Shown here in pieces: positions 1 through 11,131 of a DNA stretch of 64,000 bases; the first letter of the stretch is position 1; every line of letters starts with the position of its first letter. The position numbers were made by a program, and so were the translations under genes. The stretch spans positions 38,594 through 102,593 of the forward strand of contig NC_018321.1 in the NCBI RefSeq assembly GCF_000234665.1, written 5' to 3'. The stretch comes from Leishmania mexicana MHOM/GT/2001/U1103. Taxonomy: Eukaryota > Euglenozoa > Kinetoplastea > Trypanosomatida > Trypanosomatidae. The notes beneath the pieces were generated by a model that saw only the letters and a program-made list of their open reading frames with translations, was not told the DNA's origin and did no database searches.

Positions 1-62
1 GACAGAGGCCCACGTACAGGACCGGTGGAGCACAATAGACCTATGGGCACAAAGGATCAGCT

Positions 63-82
63 CACACACACACACACACACA
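63..82. repeat. CA dinucleotide microsatellite
   Basis: Ten CA units directly readable. Such tracts are common in trypanosomatid intergenic DNA. Confidence 0.9.
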
Positions 83-1284
83 TCGTCGACATCGCCACCT
101 ACAGTCTGTCCACCCTCTATCTGCTACGGTCGGCAACGGTTACTTTGGCCCTTTTCCCTTGCGTGTATGAGGCCGTGGGCGCGGCACACTGGCAGAATAC
201 CCTGGCGAAGAGGTACCGTACCTTGATGAGGATGGTTGTATTGCAGCACACACCGAGAGTCCGTGCCCAGATGTTGGCGTCCCTCCGTGTCTACCAGGGT
301 GGGGTGTAAGCGTTTTGAATTCGGTGTGTGTGGGGGGAGGTTATTGCGGCTGTAACTTGTTCGTTCCTGGCACGCATTCCCAAATGACGGAAAGGACATT
401 AAGCAGACCGCCCACACCCACACACACACCCACACACCACAGAGAGGGGAGGGGAGGAAGCACGTGCCCATTACAAAGCAAAACGATGACACCCACAACT
501 TGATCCAATAAAAACAAGAAAAGAAAATAGACAAGAGCGACCACACATTATTTCAACAGTTGTTTTCATGGCAACGTGCCCAGCACACGCGGGGGGAGAA
601 GGGGGAGAACCAGCAAAGGCGGAGGGCAGGAGAAGCACCCACACACGCGCTGACGGCTTCGAAACGGAGTCAGGGGTAGAAGAAGGGAAGGAGAGGACAG
701 GGAGAGGGAAAGAGAACAGAGGAGAAGATGTGGCGGTTTACATTGCCGAAGGGAAAAGAACGAAAAACGAAGACGGTGAAGGCGAGGGAGGGGGAGGGAG
801 GTGAGCAACACACGCACAATCCCGCAGAGGGACATCGTCGCCCTGCCTCGATGGCTAAAACGGGGGAGGAGGCTAGTCGCAAAGAAATACAGGACTGGCG
901 GGGTATCGGCGGTCAGTAACAAAAACGAGTGCCCATACCCAGATGCGCAACTATATGCATACATGTACACACAACTGCGCCTGTTCCATGGCGGGTGTGG
1001 GTATGGATGTTCCAGCAAAACACAAGAAACGAAAACTTGAGGTTACGTGCAGCACGGAGGAGACCAGAGGAGACACGCACAATCACACAAGCAGCCGGAA
1101 GCACTGGGGTCACATCTGTCGATGAGTCCGGAGTGCAAGGAGGGAGGGAAGGGGAGGAGAGCTTAGCGAACGGGGAGGCCCCTAGCGTACACCAACGGAG
1201 CTCAACACTCTAGAAAAAAAAGAAGCCATCGCCCTCCACAGTCTGCACTTGTGCACTCTCTTCAACTACTTGCCACCTTCGGGT

Positions 1285-1302
1285 GGGGGGGGGGGGGGGG
1301 GG
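1285..1302. repeat. Homopolymer of 18 G
   Basis: Uninterrupted G run on the plus strand (C run on the transcribed strand). Its length is likely unstable and error-prone in sequencing. Confidence 0.9.
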
Positions 1303-2007
1303 TAGAGAGGTGTGGAGGCAGGACCTATGCTAGAAGGGACACAACGCAGGCAAGGCGCTTCTTCTTCACACGTAGCGTGAAGATAGCCCCAGCACTCAGG
1401 CGCACACGCCGGCGTTGATGCCGGGGCCGCTCCAGTGCACACAAAAATATATAGAGAGAGAGACGAAACGAAAACTATTAAAGTGTTACAAGCCGAAAGC
1501 GTGCAGGCCGAGGACGGTAGCATGACACGGGACGAATGCCGGAGTTGAGCGCCACAGGGCTGCCCTCACCCTCTCTCCAGAGACAGCAACATGAAAGGCG
1601 ACAGGACAAGCCCAGCGACCGTGAGCCTGGCAAAGCTACAATCATCACAGGCGTACCGTCTCCGTTCATTCACCCTTGCACACCAACATACATACTTGCT
1701 TTCCTCGCCTCGACGGGGGATTCACAGCCCGTGTCAACCCGCGGCATGAAAGAATAGCGCAGAGAGCGCACAAGAAACAGGTAGCATGAGCGCCATCGAA
1801 TGGCCGCCCGTGCCCACTCGGCCGGGCCTCTATCATATACACGAGCGCCACACATTTACGAGCTCTACGGAGCATGGGAGGGCGCGTGGCAATATCAACG
1901 ACGGCGCAACGCGCACGATGAGACCGCAAGGGCGCGAGAGACGCGCCGACACTATAATATAGAACTTCCGGACGCCTATGCCTCCTCGACTGTCATCTTG
2001 GAGAAAA

Positions 2008-5000
2008 TCACTCGAAGGCACGCCTTGCATTATTCGGGTTTCGGGAAATACGGACGATAACAATCTCCTCGTCATCGGTCCCACTGTTTTCCACCGTACT
2101 ATCAGGTATGCTATGTGCGTTCAACGGGACGGCAGCGCTCTCTGCTTCGGTAAAGCTCGGCAGACTGTTAGCTCTCTGCTGGAAAACAGGAGTCACCGAC
2201 GGGCGCCGAGTGTCATTCATCAAACGGGTGAGCACACGCCAATCACACATCGACGAGCCGCCACCCGGCGAGCCTGGTACGCGCGGCCGCAATACGTCAG
2301 CAGTCCCGTCCCCCTCACGCGCTAAAGGATTTTCCGCTTCGCTGGGAGACACTTTCAAGCTTCCATCACCTGCGTCCTCACGGACCAACCGCAACCGTGT
2401 CTGCGACACCGTCGTAATGCGAACCGCAAGACGGTTCACCAGCCCCTGGCAGTAGTCCTCTTCGCTCACAGCACGACTCCGCGGCGGCGCGCCAACGCCC
2501 CACTTGCTCAGCAGCGGCTGCAGCTCCCGCACGCGCTGCGCAACGGGGTACGGCGCAAAGCAGCTCGCCAGCACGAAGGCAACGCCAGCAGCAGGGTCAT
2601 TCATCGTCCCCACAGACGACAGCAGCGCGCCTGCAGCGCTCGAGGCCGTCTCCGTCGCTGTCTCATCCGGCACGATCGCCTCGATCTCAGTGCGCAGCGC
2701 AGCGTGACGGCGGCCAGACACAGCGTTCAGCTGGAACATCTCCACCGCGAACGGCACGCCGCGCAGCCCTTGCGGCCCCATCGCCGTGTGCGCAATGCCC
2801 GCGCGCTCGTCGTTCGACAGCGCCCACCACGCCGCCTCCGTCACGATAACCTGCCCGCCATTCGCAACAGCCTCCGTGCGCGCAGCCATGTTCGGCGTGT
2901 CACCGTAGTAGTCGTACCCCTTCGTCACCTCGTCGTACCGGATGTCGGCCAGCCCCGTGTGGATCCCCACGCGCACGCGCAGCCCGCACCACAGCGCAGC
3001 GTACTCCTCCTCGCTCAGCCGCGCAGTCGGTGGCACGTAGTCGTCCAGAGTGTCCACGCGCGCAAGCTCGAACTTGCGGTACGCGCTGTCCAGCGCCGCA
3101 GTACCCCAGCCGTGCCTCAGCAGCTTCGTCTGGATCTCGCACGCAAGGCTCACAGCGCTGTGCGCGCTCTTGCACGCGATCATGAACGAGTCGCCGATCG
3201 TCTTCACCTCGTAGCACCCGTACTTCTTCACCAGCTGCCGGATCACACGGTGGTGCGCAGCAATCGCCTCAGTCATCAGCTGCGGCAGCGCCGCCCACAG
3301 TGCAGTGCTGCTCTCGATGTCCGTGAAGACCAGCGTCACCGGCTCGTCACCGTCCTTCGGCGCGGCGTCGTTGTCGCGGCTGTCGATGCAGCAGTACAGA
3401 ATCAGCGTGCAAGTTGTGATCAGCACCACACCACCCACGACGCAGCCAGCAATAACGCCGGCGCGTTGCGCAGGTGTCAGCGCATGCGACCTCTGGCGTG
3501 GCCGATACTCCATCGTCGGTGTGCTGGGAGAAGAAACCTGCGGCACCGTCGGGTCCAGCATCCGCTGCATCGACAATATCTCAATGTTCGACGCGCCGTA
3601 GTTCTTGTACACGCACGATTCACCGTTAGTCGTCGCCGTGCAGCCCCATTCGAAATTGCCGAGCGTAAAGCCGTCCGTCGTGACCCCACCGTTGACGTAC
3701 ACCGCATCCGTTAGCAGCTTCGTCTCCGCCACAGTCGTCGTGAAAACCAGCTCCCGAATGAAGCCGGCTATGATCACGTCACGCAGCAGAGACGGCGTGT
3801 GGTCAGCGGGGTCGGGGAAGATTTTGTGGAAGCGCCAAAGAATCGGCCAGCGAGCCTCTGCGTCGGCCGACGTGTCGGTCCACAGTGGCAGGCTGTTGAG
3901 CGACATCAGTCGCGCCTGCACAGACGTTGGCTGCACGGAAAACACTGACCGAAGCTCCTCGTAGTACATCGTCAGTTCATCAAAGCACACCAAAATCCTG
4001 GCATCGGTGTGCTTGGCAAGGAATTTCGAAAAGTGAACGCTGTCGCCATCCTTCATGCCAAGGACGAGATTAAGGGCCCGTGTTGACAGTACGCCGCTCA
4101 AGCTGTCCGTGAAGGAAATGGTGGTGATGGACGGGTCCGGCAAGTTGAAGGTGCCCGCCGTCTTGTACAGAATCTCTGAAATGCCATCTACCTCCTCTGC
4201 GGAGTACCCGCGTAACACCACGGCCGTGTCCTCACCCACATTCGTATTGGTGCGGAGAGCGTCGATCCTCGAGTACAGGACGTAAATCTCCTGCTCCAAC
4301 GTTGGCATCAGGTACACGTAGTTGCGCCTCTGCGTCCGCAGTTGTGGAAGGTTGTACAGCGGGCTTAACACGAAGACTTCGCCAACGTTGAGTGCCTCCA
4401 AGATGGGCCCGGCAACGATGTCGACAGAATAGTTCGACACCTCCGCGTCAAACAGCGGCTGCGCTTCCGCCGTCTCTACGTTCAGAAATATCGATCTCAC
4501 CGCGTACTCTTTGCAGGAGTTTTCGTTGGACACAATGGGCAGTACCTCGTTGAGCTGCATACCCGCATCGACCAGCTTCGGATAGCCCTGGTGTAGAAGC
4601 GCCAACACACTCACCGCCTTCACGATATCACTTCTCGATGAGCTGCACTCCGATTGCGGGTACCTAAAGCTCGAGCTCGGCACGCTATCCCACGATGTGT
4701 TCTTCAAGACCGTCATGATCGCCGAGTGACCGCCTTGGTTGCAGTAGCAGCTCGCACCCAGGAACTGCGCGATCAGTTCGCACGGGCCACCGTAGTCGCC
4801 TAGCACGTAGTCGCCACCGATGACGAACCGGTTCTGGTTGAACAGTCCGGCCTTGTACGTCGACCGGTTCACAATCCAGTCCGTCTTCTCGAGCGTCTGC
4901 TGCACAAGCGACCCCGATAGCCACCCCAGCACCATCAGTTTCGAAATACTCGGATGCGCCTGAAAGAACTCCTCCACCGTGTAATTCCGAGAAGGCGGCG

Positions 5001-6126
5001 CCTCAGACCGCGCTCTCTGCCCCGGCGTCTCCGTACTGTCGTCGTCGGGATAGTAGTCAAAGCTGCCAGAGTTTTCGATGTAGTGGCGCATCTGCACCTT
5101 GAACACCTCCATGTACTTCAGCCCCTCCTCACTGACTGGGGCCGTCGTGGCACTCGCGAGCACCCGACCGTCCTCCGGCTCAATGCTGCCCGCTCTCAGC
5201 AGGCGCCTGTACACATCAAGCACAACCCGCTGTATCATTGAGCAGGAGATGATGTACGCCGACGACGTACGCGGGTCCGTCAGCACCTTTTCGAGGAAAT
5301 GGATCACCTGCTGCACGGGTGCAGCCCACAAGATGACCACCTGCGGGTGCGTGTCCGCCATCGCGTCAAAGGCTTCCTCATCCACCTCCACATTGATGTC
5401 GGAGTACGGCACGGTATACAAGGCGGCCGGTTCGCGCAACAAGGACGCGAGCGTGTCCTGCACGTACGTCATCTCCTCCCTGCCGAAATGCATACCGGTC
5501 AAGCGCATGAAGGCAACATGGCGAGCACGGAGTCTGTTGACAACGTATTGAAGGACAGCCTTGAGCTCCACCATCGGCTCAGCGCGGGTGAAGTACACAG
5601 AGTCGCTCCAGGTGCGCACGCGGGAGGAGCCGGTGAAGGGAGCGAGCATCATCAGCCCAGATTGGACCACATCAGCATTACTTAGGGCTGCCGTAAGGCG
5701 TCCATCCAAGTACGGCCCAAGCACGGTGAGCAGCTTCTCTTGACGGGCGAGGGAGTGAAGTATCACCTCCGCTACGTCATCCAGGTTGTCCTGGTCAGGG
5801 TCGGGATGAAGGATCTTGATGGGCCGCCCACCGGCGGCCGTGTACTGGGAGTTGTAGAAAGCCATGTCCATGCCTTTCCACAGGGCCTTGGCGTCATCAT
5901 CGGTGTTAGTCTCGGTCGAATACATAGCGTTCAGAAGGTATACCGGCTCCCGTTCGGCGTCCTTGGTGATCTCCGCCAGCGCCCACGGTGCGCAGCACAG
6001 CACCACACACGCAACAGCAGTCGACACGAGGAGCTGTGCGGCGCGCAGCCGTGACATCGGACGGGCAGCATGGTCACCGGCACCGCCGTGGCGGAGGCAC
6101 CCGCCGAGGGATGGTCGGATCTGCAT
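2008..6126 (-). CDS. Receptor-type adenylate cyclase AC1 (unique C-terminal tail)
   Basis: Predicted 1372-aa type I membrane enzyme making cAMP from ATP, probably at the flagellar or plasma membrane. Residues 29-51 are a hydrophobic signal/anchor. About 55-885 form a two-lobed ectodomain like periplasmic binding proteins. The membrane span is about 889-913, followed by a class III cyclase domain. The first metal-binding Asp (in FTDIESST) is residue 936; the second (GDSF, with the adenine-site Lys four residues before), the YDYYGD Asp and the Asn/Arg of NMAAR are all present, as is the insert typical of trypanosomatid cyclases. The start is the first ATG downstream of a good splice acceptor at 6357. 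The ectodomain is nearly identical to AC3, but the last ~130 residues diverge from every other copy after the motif ITTVSQ. Family assignment is certain; the ligand is unknown. Confidence 0.95.
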   Translation of the reverse strand: MQIRPSLGGCLRHGGAGDHAARPMSRLRAAQLLVSTAVACVVLCCAPWALAEITKDAEREPVYLLNAMYSTETNTDDDAKALWKGMDMAFYNSQYTAAGGRPIKILHPDPDQDNLDDVAEVILHSLARQEKLLTVLGPYLDGRLTAALSNADVVQSGLMMLAPFTGSSRVRTWSDSVYFTRAEPMVELKAVLQYVVNRLRARHVAFMRLTGMHFGREEMTYVQDTLASLLREPAALYTVPYSDINVEVDEEAFDAMADTHPQVVILWAAPVQQVIHFLEKVLTDPRTSSAYIISCSMIQRVVLDVYRRLLRAGSIEPEDGRVLASATTAPVSEEGLKYMEVFKVQMRHYIENSGSFDYYPDDDSTETPGQRARSEAPPSRNYTVEEFFQAHPSISKLMVLGWLSGSLVQQTLEKTDWIVNRSTYKAGLFNQNRFVIGGDYVLGDYGGPCELIAQFLGASCYCNQGGHSAIMTVLKNTSWDSVPSSSFRYPQSECSSSRSDIVKAVSVLALLHQGYPKLVDAGMQLNEVLPIVSNENSCKEYAVRSIFLNVETAEAQPLFDAEVSNYSVDIVAGPILEALNVGEVFVLSPLYNLPQLRTQRRNYVYLMPTLEQEIYVLYSRIDALRTNTNVGEDTAVVLRGYSAEEVDGISEILYKTAGTFNLPDPSITTISFTDSLSGVLSTRALNLVLGMKDGDSVHFSKFLAKHTDARILVCFDELTMYYEELRSVFSVQPTSVQARLMSLNSLPLWTDTSADAEARWPILWRFHKIFPDPADHTPSLLRDVIIAGFIRELVFTTTVAETKLLTDAVYVNGGVTTDGFTLGNFEWGCTATTNGESCVYKNYGASNIEILSMQRMLDPTVPQVSSPSTPTMEYRPRQRSHALTPAQRAGVIAGCVVGGVVLITTCTLILYCCIDSRDNDAAPKDGDEPVTLVFTDIESSTALWAALPQLMTEAIAAHHRVIRQLVKKYGCYEVKTIGDSFMIACKSAHSAVSLACEIQTKLLRHGWGTAALDSAYRKFELARVDTLDDYVPPTARLSEEEYAALWCGLRVRVGIHTGLADIRYDEVTKGYDYYGDTPNMAARTEAVANGGQVIVTEAAWWALSNDERAGIAHTAMGPQGLRGVPFAVEMFQLNAVSGRRHAALRTEIEAIVPDETATETASSAAGALLSSVGTMNDPAAGVAFVLASCFAPYPVAQRVRELQPLLSKWGVGAPPRSRAVSEEDYCQGLVNRLAVRITTVSQTRLRLVREDAGDGSLKVSPSEAENPLAREGDGTADVLRPRVPGSPGGGSSMCDWRVLTRLMNDTRRPSVTPVFQQRANSLPSFTEAESAAVPLNAHSIPDSTVENSGTDDEEIVIVRISRNPNNARRAFE

Positions 6127-6356
6127 CGGAATAGCGAAATGGGCAGCACAGCAACGGGGGGGAGACAGAGGGCCCAAGAGAATACACGGGCGCTGCCGTC
6201 CACACACGCGATGTCGCCAACCTGACAGAAGAATGAGCGTCGCGTCTGAGGAGAGAGTGGAGGAGGAGGTACGAGGGCGTAGGAGGGCAGCGGGGAGCTC
6301 CACGGTCCAGCGCGCAGGCGCGAGGGGCACAGATCGCAGACAGCGGAGTGGCGGCG

Positions 6357-6390
6357 CTAGCAAACAAAAACGGAAAAGAATATAGAAAAG
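6357..6390 (-). promoter_or_regulatory. Candidate trans-splice acceptor of AC1
   Basis: On the minus strand a T-rich tract (plus 6362-6390) is followed by an AG at complement 6357-6358. No ATG occurs between it and the ATG at 6126, giving a 5' UTR of about 230 nt. This agrees with spliced-leader addition rules and decides the start codon. Confidence 0.5.
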
Positions 6391-7999
6391 TGTACGAAGA
6401 AACACAGCACTGCAAAACGCAAACGCGTGTTTGGCGAAGGACGTGTCGGCACAGAGGGAGGGGATCGATGAGGGGAGGGGGAGAGGGTGGGGAGCCCACT
6501 CGCACCAAGAAGCAGGAGGCAGAGAGCTGGGTGCGGAGGCCACCGCGGACCGGCACAGCGCCGGAGAACGTGCTCGCGACGGGAGGGCAAAGCACGAGCA
6601 GCTCCAGCTATGGCTACCTCTACTCGAGCACCTCTCTTGCCCTCGTGGACACGCGGGCAGTGCTGCTTCACCGGGGAGTTACGGGGTGCGGGTGGGAAAA
6701 AAGCCCCAGACTCTGGCTCGAGTGCGCCCTCAGTATCGTGATGAGCTGGTGGGTCGGAGAACTGAGACGGAGCGCAAGGGAGGCACAGTATAGGGTGACG
6801 GACGGTGGGAGTCAGGAAGAGCCGGAAGGTGCTGAGAAGATCTGTGCATCGGTGTGTGCGTGTGTGCGCGCGCGCAGATGCGTGGGAGGGGTAAGAGGCG
6901 GAGGGACGTCGAGTGGGCAGGGAGAGACACGGAAGAAACGGTGGAGCATGAAGGGCAGCGGCAGGCAGCACAGGTGGTGCCCAGATGCCCAAATACGTGC
7001 AACTCTGGTGCTTGCGTGTGCACGAGTTGCGTTCATCGCGCCTGCCCGCCGCATGGGCGCGCACACGTACACAGAAGTCCCCCGTCGGAGCCCTCCAGCG
7101 GCTGCCGGTGCCGCTCTTCGGTGGTCGCGTATGGAAGGTTTTCGTTCGCTGTCCTCAGGGTTACCTCCACGGGCAGTCCGCCAAATTTTCGGTACTTCGC
7201 TGTTGCCTCATGAGCGTCACACGCATACTCATTAGGTGGCACTACTGCTGTAGAAAAGGGGACATACAAGGAGACACGCCCCGCGCGCAGGAGGAAGGGG
7301 GAGGACATCGACGCCGTGGGCATGGCACCCTCTCCCAGCTCCGGGACAGCGAGGTGCCGGCATACACGAAGCAAAGAGAAACGCGAGGAGAAGCGACGAG
7401 GGAAGAAAAAGGCGGTGTCGCCGTGCCACGTCGCCGCCCACCCACCCCACCACGGCACCGGCGGAGCGCACACACACACAAACACGCAGGGCGATGCAAA
7501 GAGATTGGGAGAGCCGGCGTGTGAGCGTGTCCACGAAGTGGCCGCCGTTGAGGTGGAGAAGGAAATACACAGCCGCAGCCGCCGTCTACCAGCACCACCA
7601 TATGCCTCGGCACGGCCCCAGCCTGCGGACAGTGGACGGAGGGACGGACGGAGGAAGGGGAGGCAGCCCCAATGTCACACAGCAAGAGAAGCATAGGAGT
7701 AAGGAGAGAACAAGGGCTGCGCTGTGCGCAGCGCCTTGAGACGAAGACCGAGCAGCGATTCGCGCGTGAAGCGAGGGTGGGGAGTGGGAAGAACGCGGTG
7801 CAGGGACAGCTCCGCAGGGGAGGGCAGGTGGGGTAGGAGACTTCCGGAGAGGACGTGAAGAAGGACGCCACACGCGGCACAGCACACCGAGCTCGCTCTC
7901 CAGCCTGTCACCATCTATCATGAGCAAGTCCGCAAGCATATGCATGCACACCGCCACAGCGCCTCTGCCGCTGTTGCACCACGGCTACATCCTGGTCGT

Positions 8000-9120
8000 C
8001 TAGGGTGAGCCGTCCGGCCGTCGAATTGGGGCATGCGCCTTACAGGTCCTCCCGCTCCTTCCTCGCGCCCTCTTCGCATACGTGCGGCGCGGTCGGCGCC
8101 AGACGGCCACGGATGGGCTACATGCCTTCAGCTGAGAGTAAGCCGCGGCCAGGGTCCTGCTCGAGGGCAGAAGCCGTGGCGTCTGTCGTGCGGGTAATAA
8201 GGGGGTGATGGCCTAGGTGCATATCGGATGGCTCGAGGAAGTCGGCCAGCAGCAGGCGAGGGCCTTCTGAGACCCTGCACACCCTGCCGCCTGCGTGCCA
8301 TGCCTCCTCCTCCATCGCTTCAGACGGCGGCTTTCCATAGCAAGGTGTGGGGGCTCCTCACATGGGAGCCTGGAGGACTCAGTGGTGCCGTTCGGGGGTG
8401 CTCTCACCACGCTTCTGAGGCCTGCACCACATCAGCCCAGCTGGTCGGATGTAGAACGTGCCGCATCCTTCGCCCACGCACCGTGGGACTGACAGGTATG
8501 GTCCTCCCCGTGCCTTTCTCGTCCACCACTCTTGCTCCTCTCGCCTCCGCATGTCTTTCTTGCCTGCTATACAACATGGCGTCTGTGACTGACAGCGCAT
8601 GCACACAGTGCTCGCATTTTCGGACCATGGGGCCTGTTTCAGAGCGCCGATGTTGCCTGGGGAGAGGGGGCGTGCTGGCTTGCCCGCGTGCGCCGCGACA
8701 AGCGGGACGCTGCAACGAGCCTGTGGTGGCAGGGGAATTCAACACTCTCCTCAATTTGCACGCCGTTGATACAAGCCAGGTGTGCGTCCCCCGCTGCTGA
8801 GCCCTCGGCCCGATGCGTAATGGCCCGGTGCCAGCGCCATCATGACTGCATGTCGCGTTTGGCACCGCACCAGCCCAGCCCGCCGACGCCAACCGTCCAC
8901 AGCTGCACCCAAGGCCAGGCTGCAGGCTCCTGGCATCCCCACACAAAGCGGGCACTGGGCCCTGAGATGCCACGGTGAGGTGACCGGCATCTTCCGGAAG
9001 TCGAACAAAAGAAAAATACCGCCCTAGCCATCCGTTTGCGCGCGCTGCCCCTCTGGGCTTCCGCCCACTCGCACAGAGGTGAAGGGGAGGAGTGGGGAGG
9101 GGTTGGCATCGCATCCCCTA
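8000..9120 (-). mobile_element. Probable SIDER2-like degenerate retroposon, copy 1
   Basis: Base composition changes sharply here from purine-tract DNA to balanced GC-rich sequence. Read on the minus strand it resembles the SIDER2 family of short truncated retroposons, which sit in Leishmania 3' UTRs and have been linked to mRNA decay. It lies in sense orientation downstream of a cyclase gene. Identification is from memory of the family; the ends are approximate and no reverse-transcriptase reading frame survives. A longer DIRE-type relic is an alternative. Confidence 0.5.
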
Positions 9121-10690
9121 CCGCTGCCCACACATCAGCACGAACCGCCGCGCGCTCGCAGGGTGTGGAGGGACGGAGCCAGGCTGGGCCACGCCGTGGG
9201 AAGGGGGCATCCACTTCGTGAGGCAGCAGGGGCATAAAAGCGCGGCAGGCGAACGTTGCGCGTTTCCGCCGCCAAAGACAGCTTCGCTATCGTCTTGATG
9301 GCGTTGGACACCAAGCGCTGCGCCCCGCGCCGCCAGCAGCGCTTGCCAAGGAATGTCTGCCCCACCCCCCAGGCCAATGCGAAGGAGCTCGTCGCCCGTT
9401 TTCATCAGCCGTGCCTCCTTGCCTGGTGACGCCGAAAGATCGGCAACCCTGATGCGTTGCAGGATGACGCGCGCCGTCGACACCAATATCAGCACCCACC
9501 TCTTCTTCCGCTGCGATGAGTGTGCCCACCAACACGTCTGTGGGTGAGCCCGCCGGGTGCTCGTCGAGGTTTCCTCCGCCGTGCATCACCTTCGTCAGCG
9601 CCGGGGTGGTGGGCATCTTTGCTTTCGGCGTCGCCCCTCTCTTGGCACCAAACCCGCTGGGCTGGGTCAGGCTTTCGCTTCCCTGGGTCAGGTGTCCGCG
9701 AGGTCTCTCGTTGGCACTGCTGTGCGTGGTGGCCTTCTGTCGACGTTCAATGCCTGGCTGCGAAGGCGGCAACCATGAATGAGCCAGTGGCGGTCGCTGC
9801 CCCTCTCTGTTGCCTGGTGCGCACGCCCATATGTGTTGGATCGTGCTTTTTTTTTGCTCGGGTTCGGCTTCCATGGGGCGACTCTGGCGGCGCCGAGTCT
9901 CACACGTGCGGCGGCGCCCTCCCACGGCGAAATCCGTCTCAGATGCCCGAGAGCCGGGGCCCGCGTAGAAACAGTTGGAAGCAAAGCAGGCGTGATGGGC
10001 CCGCCCGCTGTTCGACTGCCTCGGCCATCGATACGGTTAGAACGGGGAGAGTGCTTCGTCTCAGCATGGCGGGGGTCGCAAAGTAGGGCTGTGCAACACG
10101 GCCCATCCCCAGGTTCGGAGTCTTGCCCGCGGTGGAGCCACCGCCTTCGAGCTCCTTCAATCCCTTTCCCGATTGGGAAACTGGCGTAGGCGTTTGGGGC
10201 CTCTTCGTGGCACGGGGTCTCGTCCGGCTTCGTCTCGCGCGGTCATCGTCGGGCTTGCGTCGTCTCCCCGGGCTTCTGGTCCGCATGTTTTCCGCCGCCG
10301 CCCATTGACACAATGGGCGGTTTGGTGGGGGCGTGCGTCTGTGCTGGTTCCGTCGAGCGCGGTGGTGTTCTCGCCGCTGGCATCGTGCACTGCCCCAGCG
10401 CAACCGCGGCCTTGCAACAGCCCCTTCGCTTTGGCCTGGTGGGCGGAGAAATAAATGCAGCCCCCTGCGGCCCGTATGGCGACCGATCCGACAGTTTCAG
10501 CGCACCCAGCCTTCGTCTCTTCAGCGTCACGGGGGCACACCGCGATCAGCGATACGAGAGGAGAGAGCGCCGCGGCTCATCGCCGTTGCCCCAGGCCTCT
10601 CCATTCCTTGCGGTTCTGCCGGGCCAAGAGACTTCGGCTTTTGCGTCCATCCGCGAATGCAACGTGAGCTCCGCCCGTTTGACCAGGTAA
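9121..10690. other. Gene-free region of mixed composition, possible degenerate retroposon
   Basis: Without the purine/pyrimidine tracts of its surroundings, this stretch continues the composition of the SIDER-like segment. Reading frames are open by chance in several directions and show no recognisable domain. It may be the rest of a DIRE-like dead element. The identical region in copy 2 is about 16368-17916. Confidence 0.3.
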
Positions 10691-11079
10691 GATGACGCGT
10701 CCGTCTTCGTCGAGGAGGGGAGGGGGGAGGGGGAGAAGGCAGCGGTGCCTCCCCGCGACAAGCCACGGATTGCTCCCTCCGTTTTCTATGGAGCATCACA
10801 TAGCTGTCGACACGAGGCCGGACCGCCGCCGAGTAGCGCCCCCACTCATCGATGGTAGCGCGTCTCTTCTCTCCTCGCAGCCGACCCCATTTGCGAGATC
10901 GTTGGCGAACACTGGCGATGTCTGCCGATGCGGGGCGGAGGTGCTGTGAAAAGCGGAAGACGGGCAGGGCGACGGCTGAGAAAGTGAGCTGCAGGCCGCT
11001 TCCTGGACGGATGGCAAAAGGGGGAGAAGGAGGCGCAGGAGAAGGAGAGTGGTGTCGATGGTTCAGGTTACATAGATGT

Positions 11080-11083
<4 letters not shown>

Positions 11084-11127
<44 letters not shown>
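11084..11127. repeat. GT microsatellite (22 units)
   Basis: Uninterrupted GT array of 44 nt. The homologous array in copy 2 (18311-18346) has 18 units, showing that the two long repeats are not a simple assembly duplicate. Confidence 0.95.

Positions 11128-11131
<4 letters not shown>

Larger units (their letters stand above)
1..2007. other. Non-coding region downstream of AC1
   Basis: This is the 3' UTR and intergenic space after AC1 (minus-strand transcription). I see no credible gene. It holds a CA microsatellite at 63-82, purine-rich plus-strand tracts around 620-800 and 1129-1165 (polypyrimidine on the transcribed strand, so possible trans-splice signals for a gene beyond the window), and an 18-G run at 1285-1302. 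It does not match the 3' flank shared by AC2, AC3, AC4 and ACX. Confidence 0.7.

Noticed and set aside
6127..6543. N-terminal extension of AC1 to 6543
   Set aside because: A splice acceptor at 6357 lies inside it and no in-frame ATG occurs between that site and 6126. The extension is unlike the N-termini of the other copies.
11084..11127. CRISPR array or tandem structured repeat
   Set aside because: It is a simple GT microsatellite. No spaced repeats of CRISPR type exist anywhere in the window.
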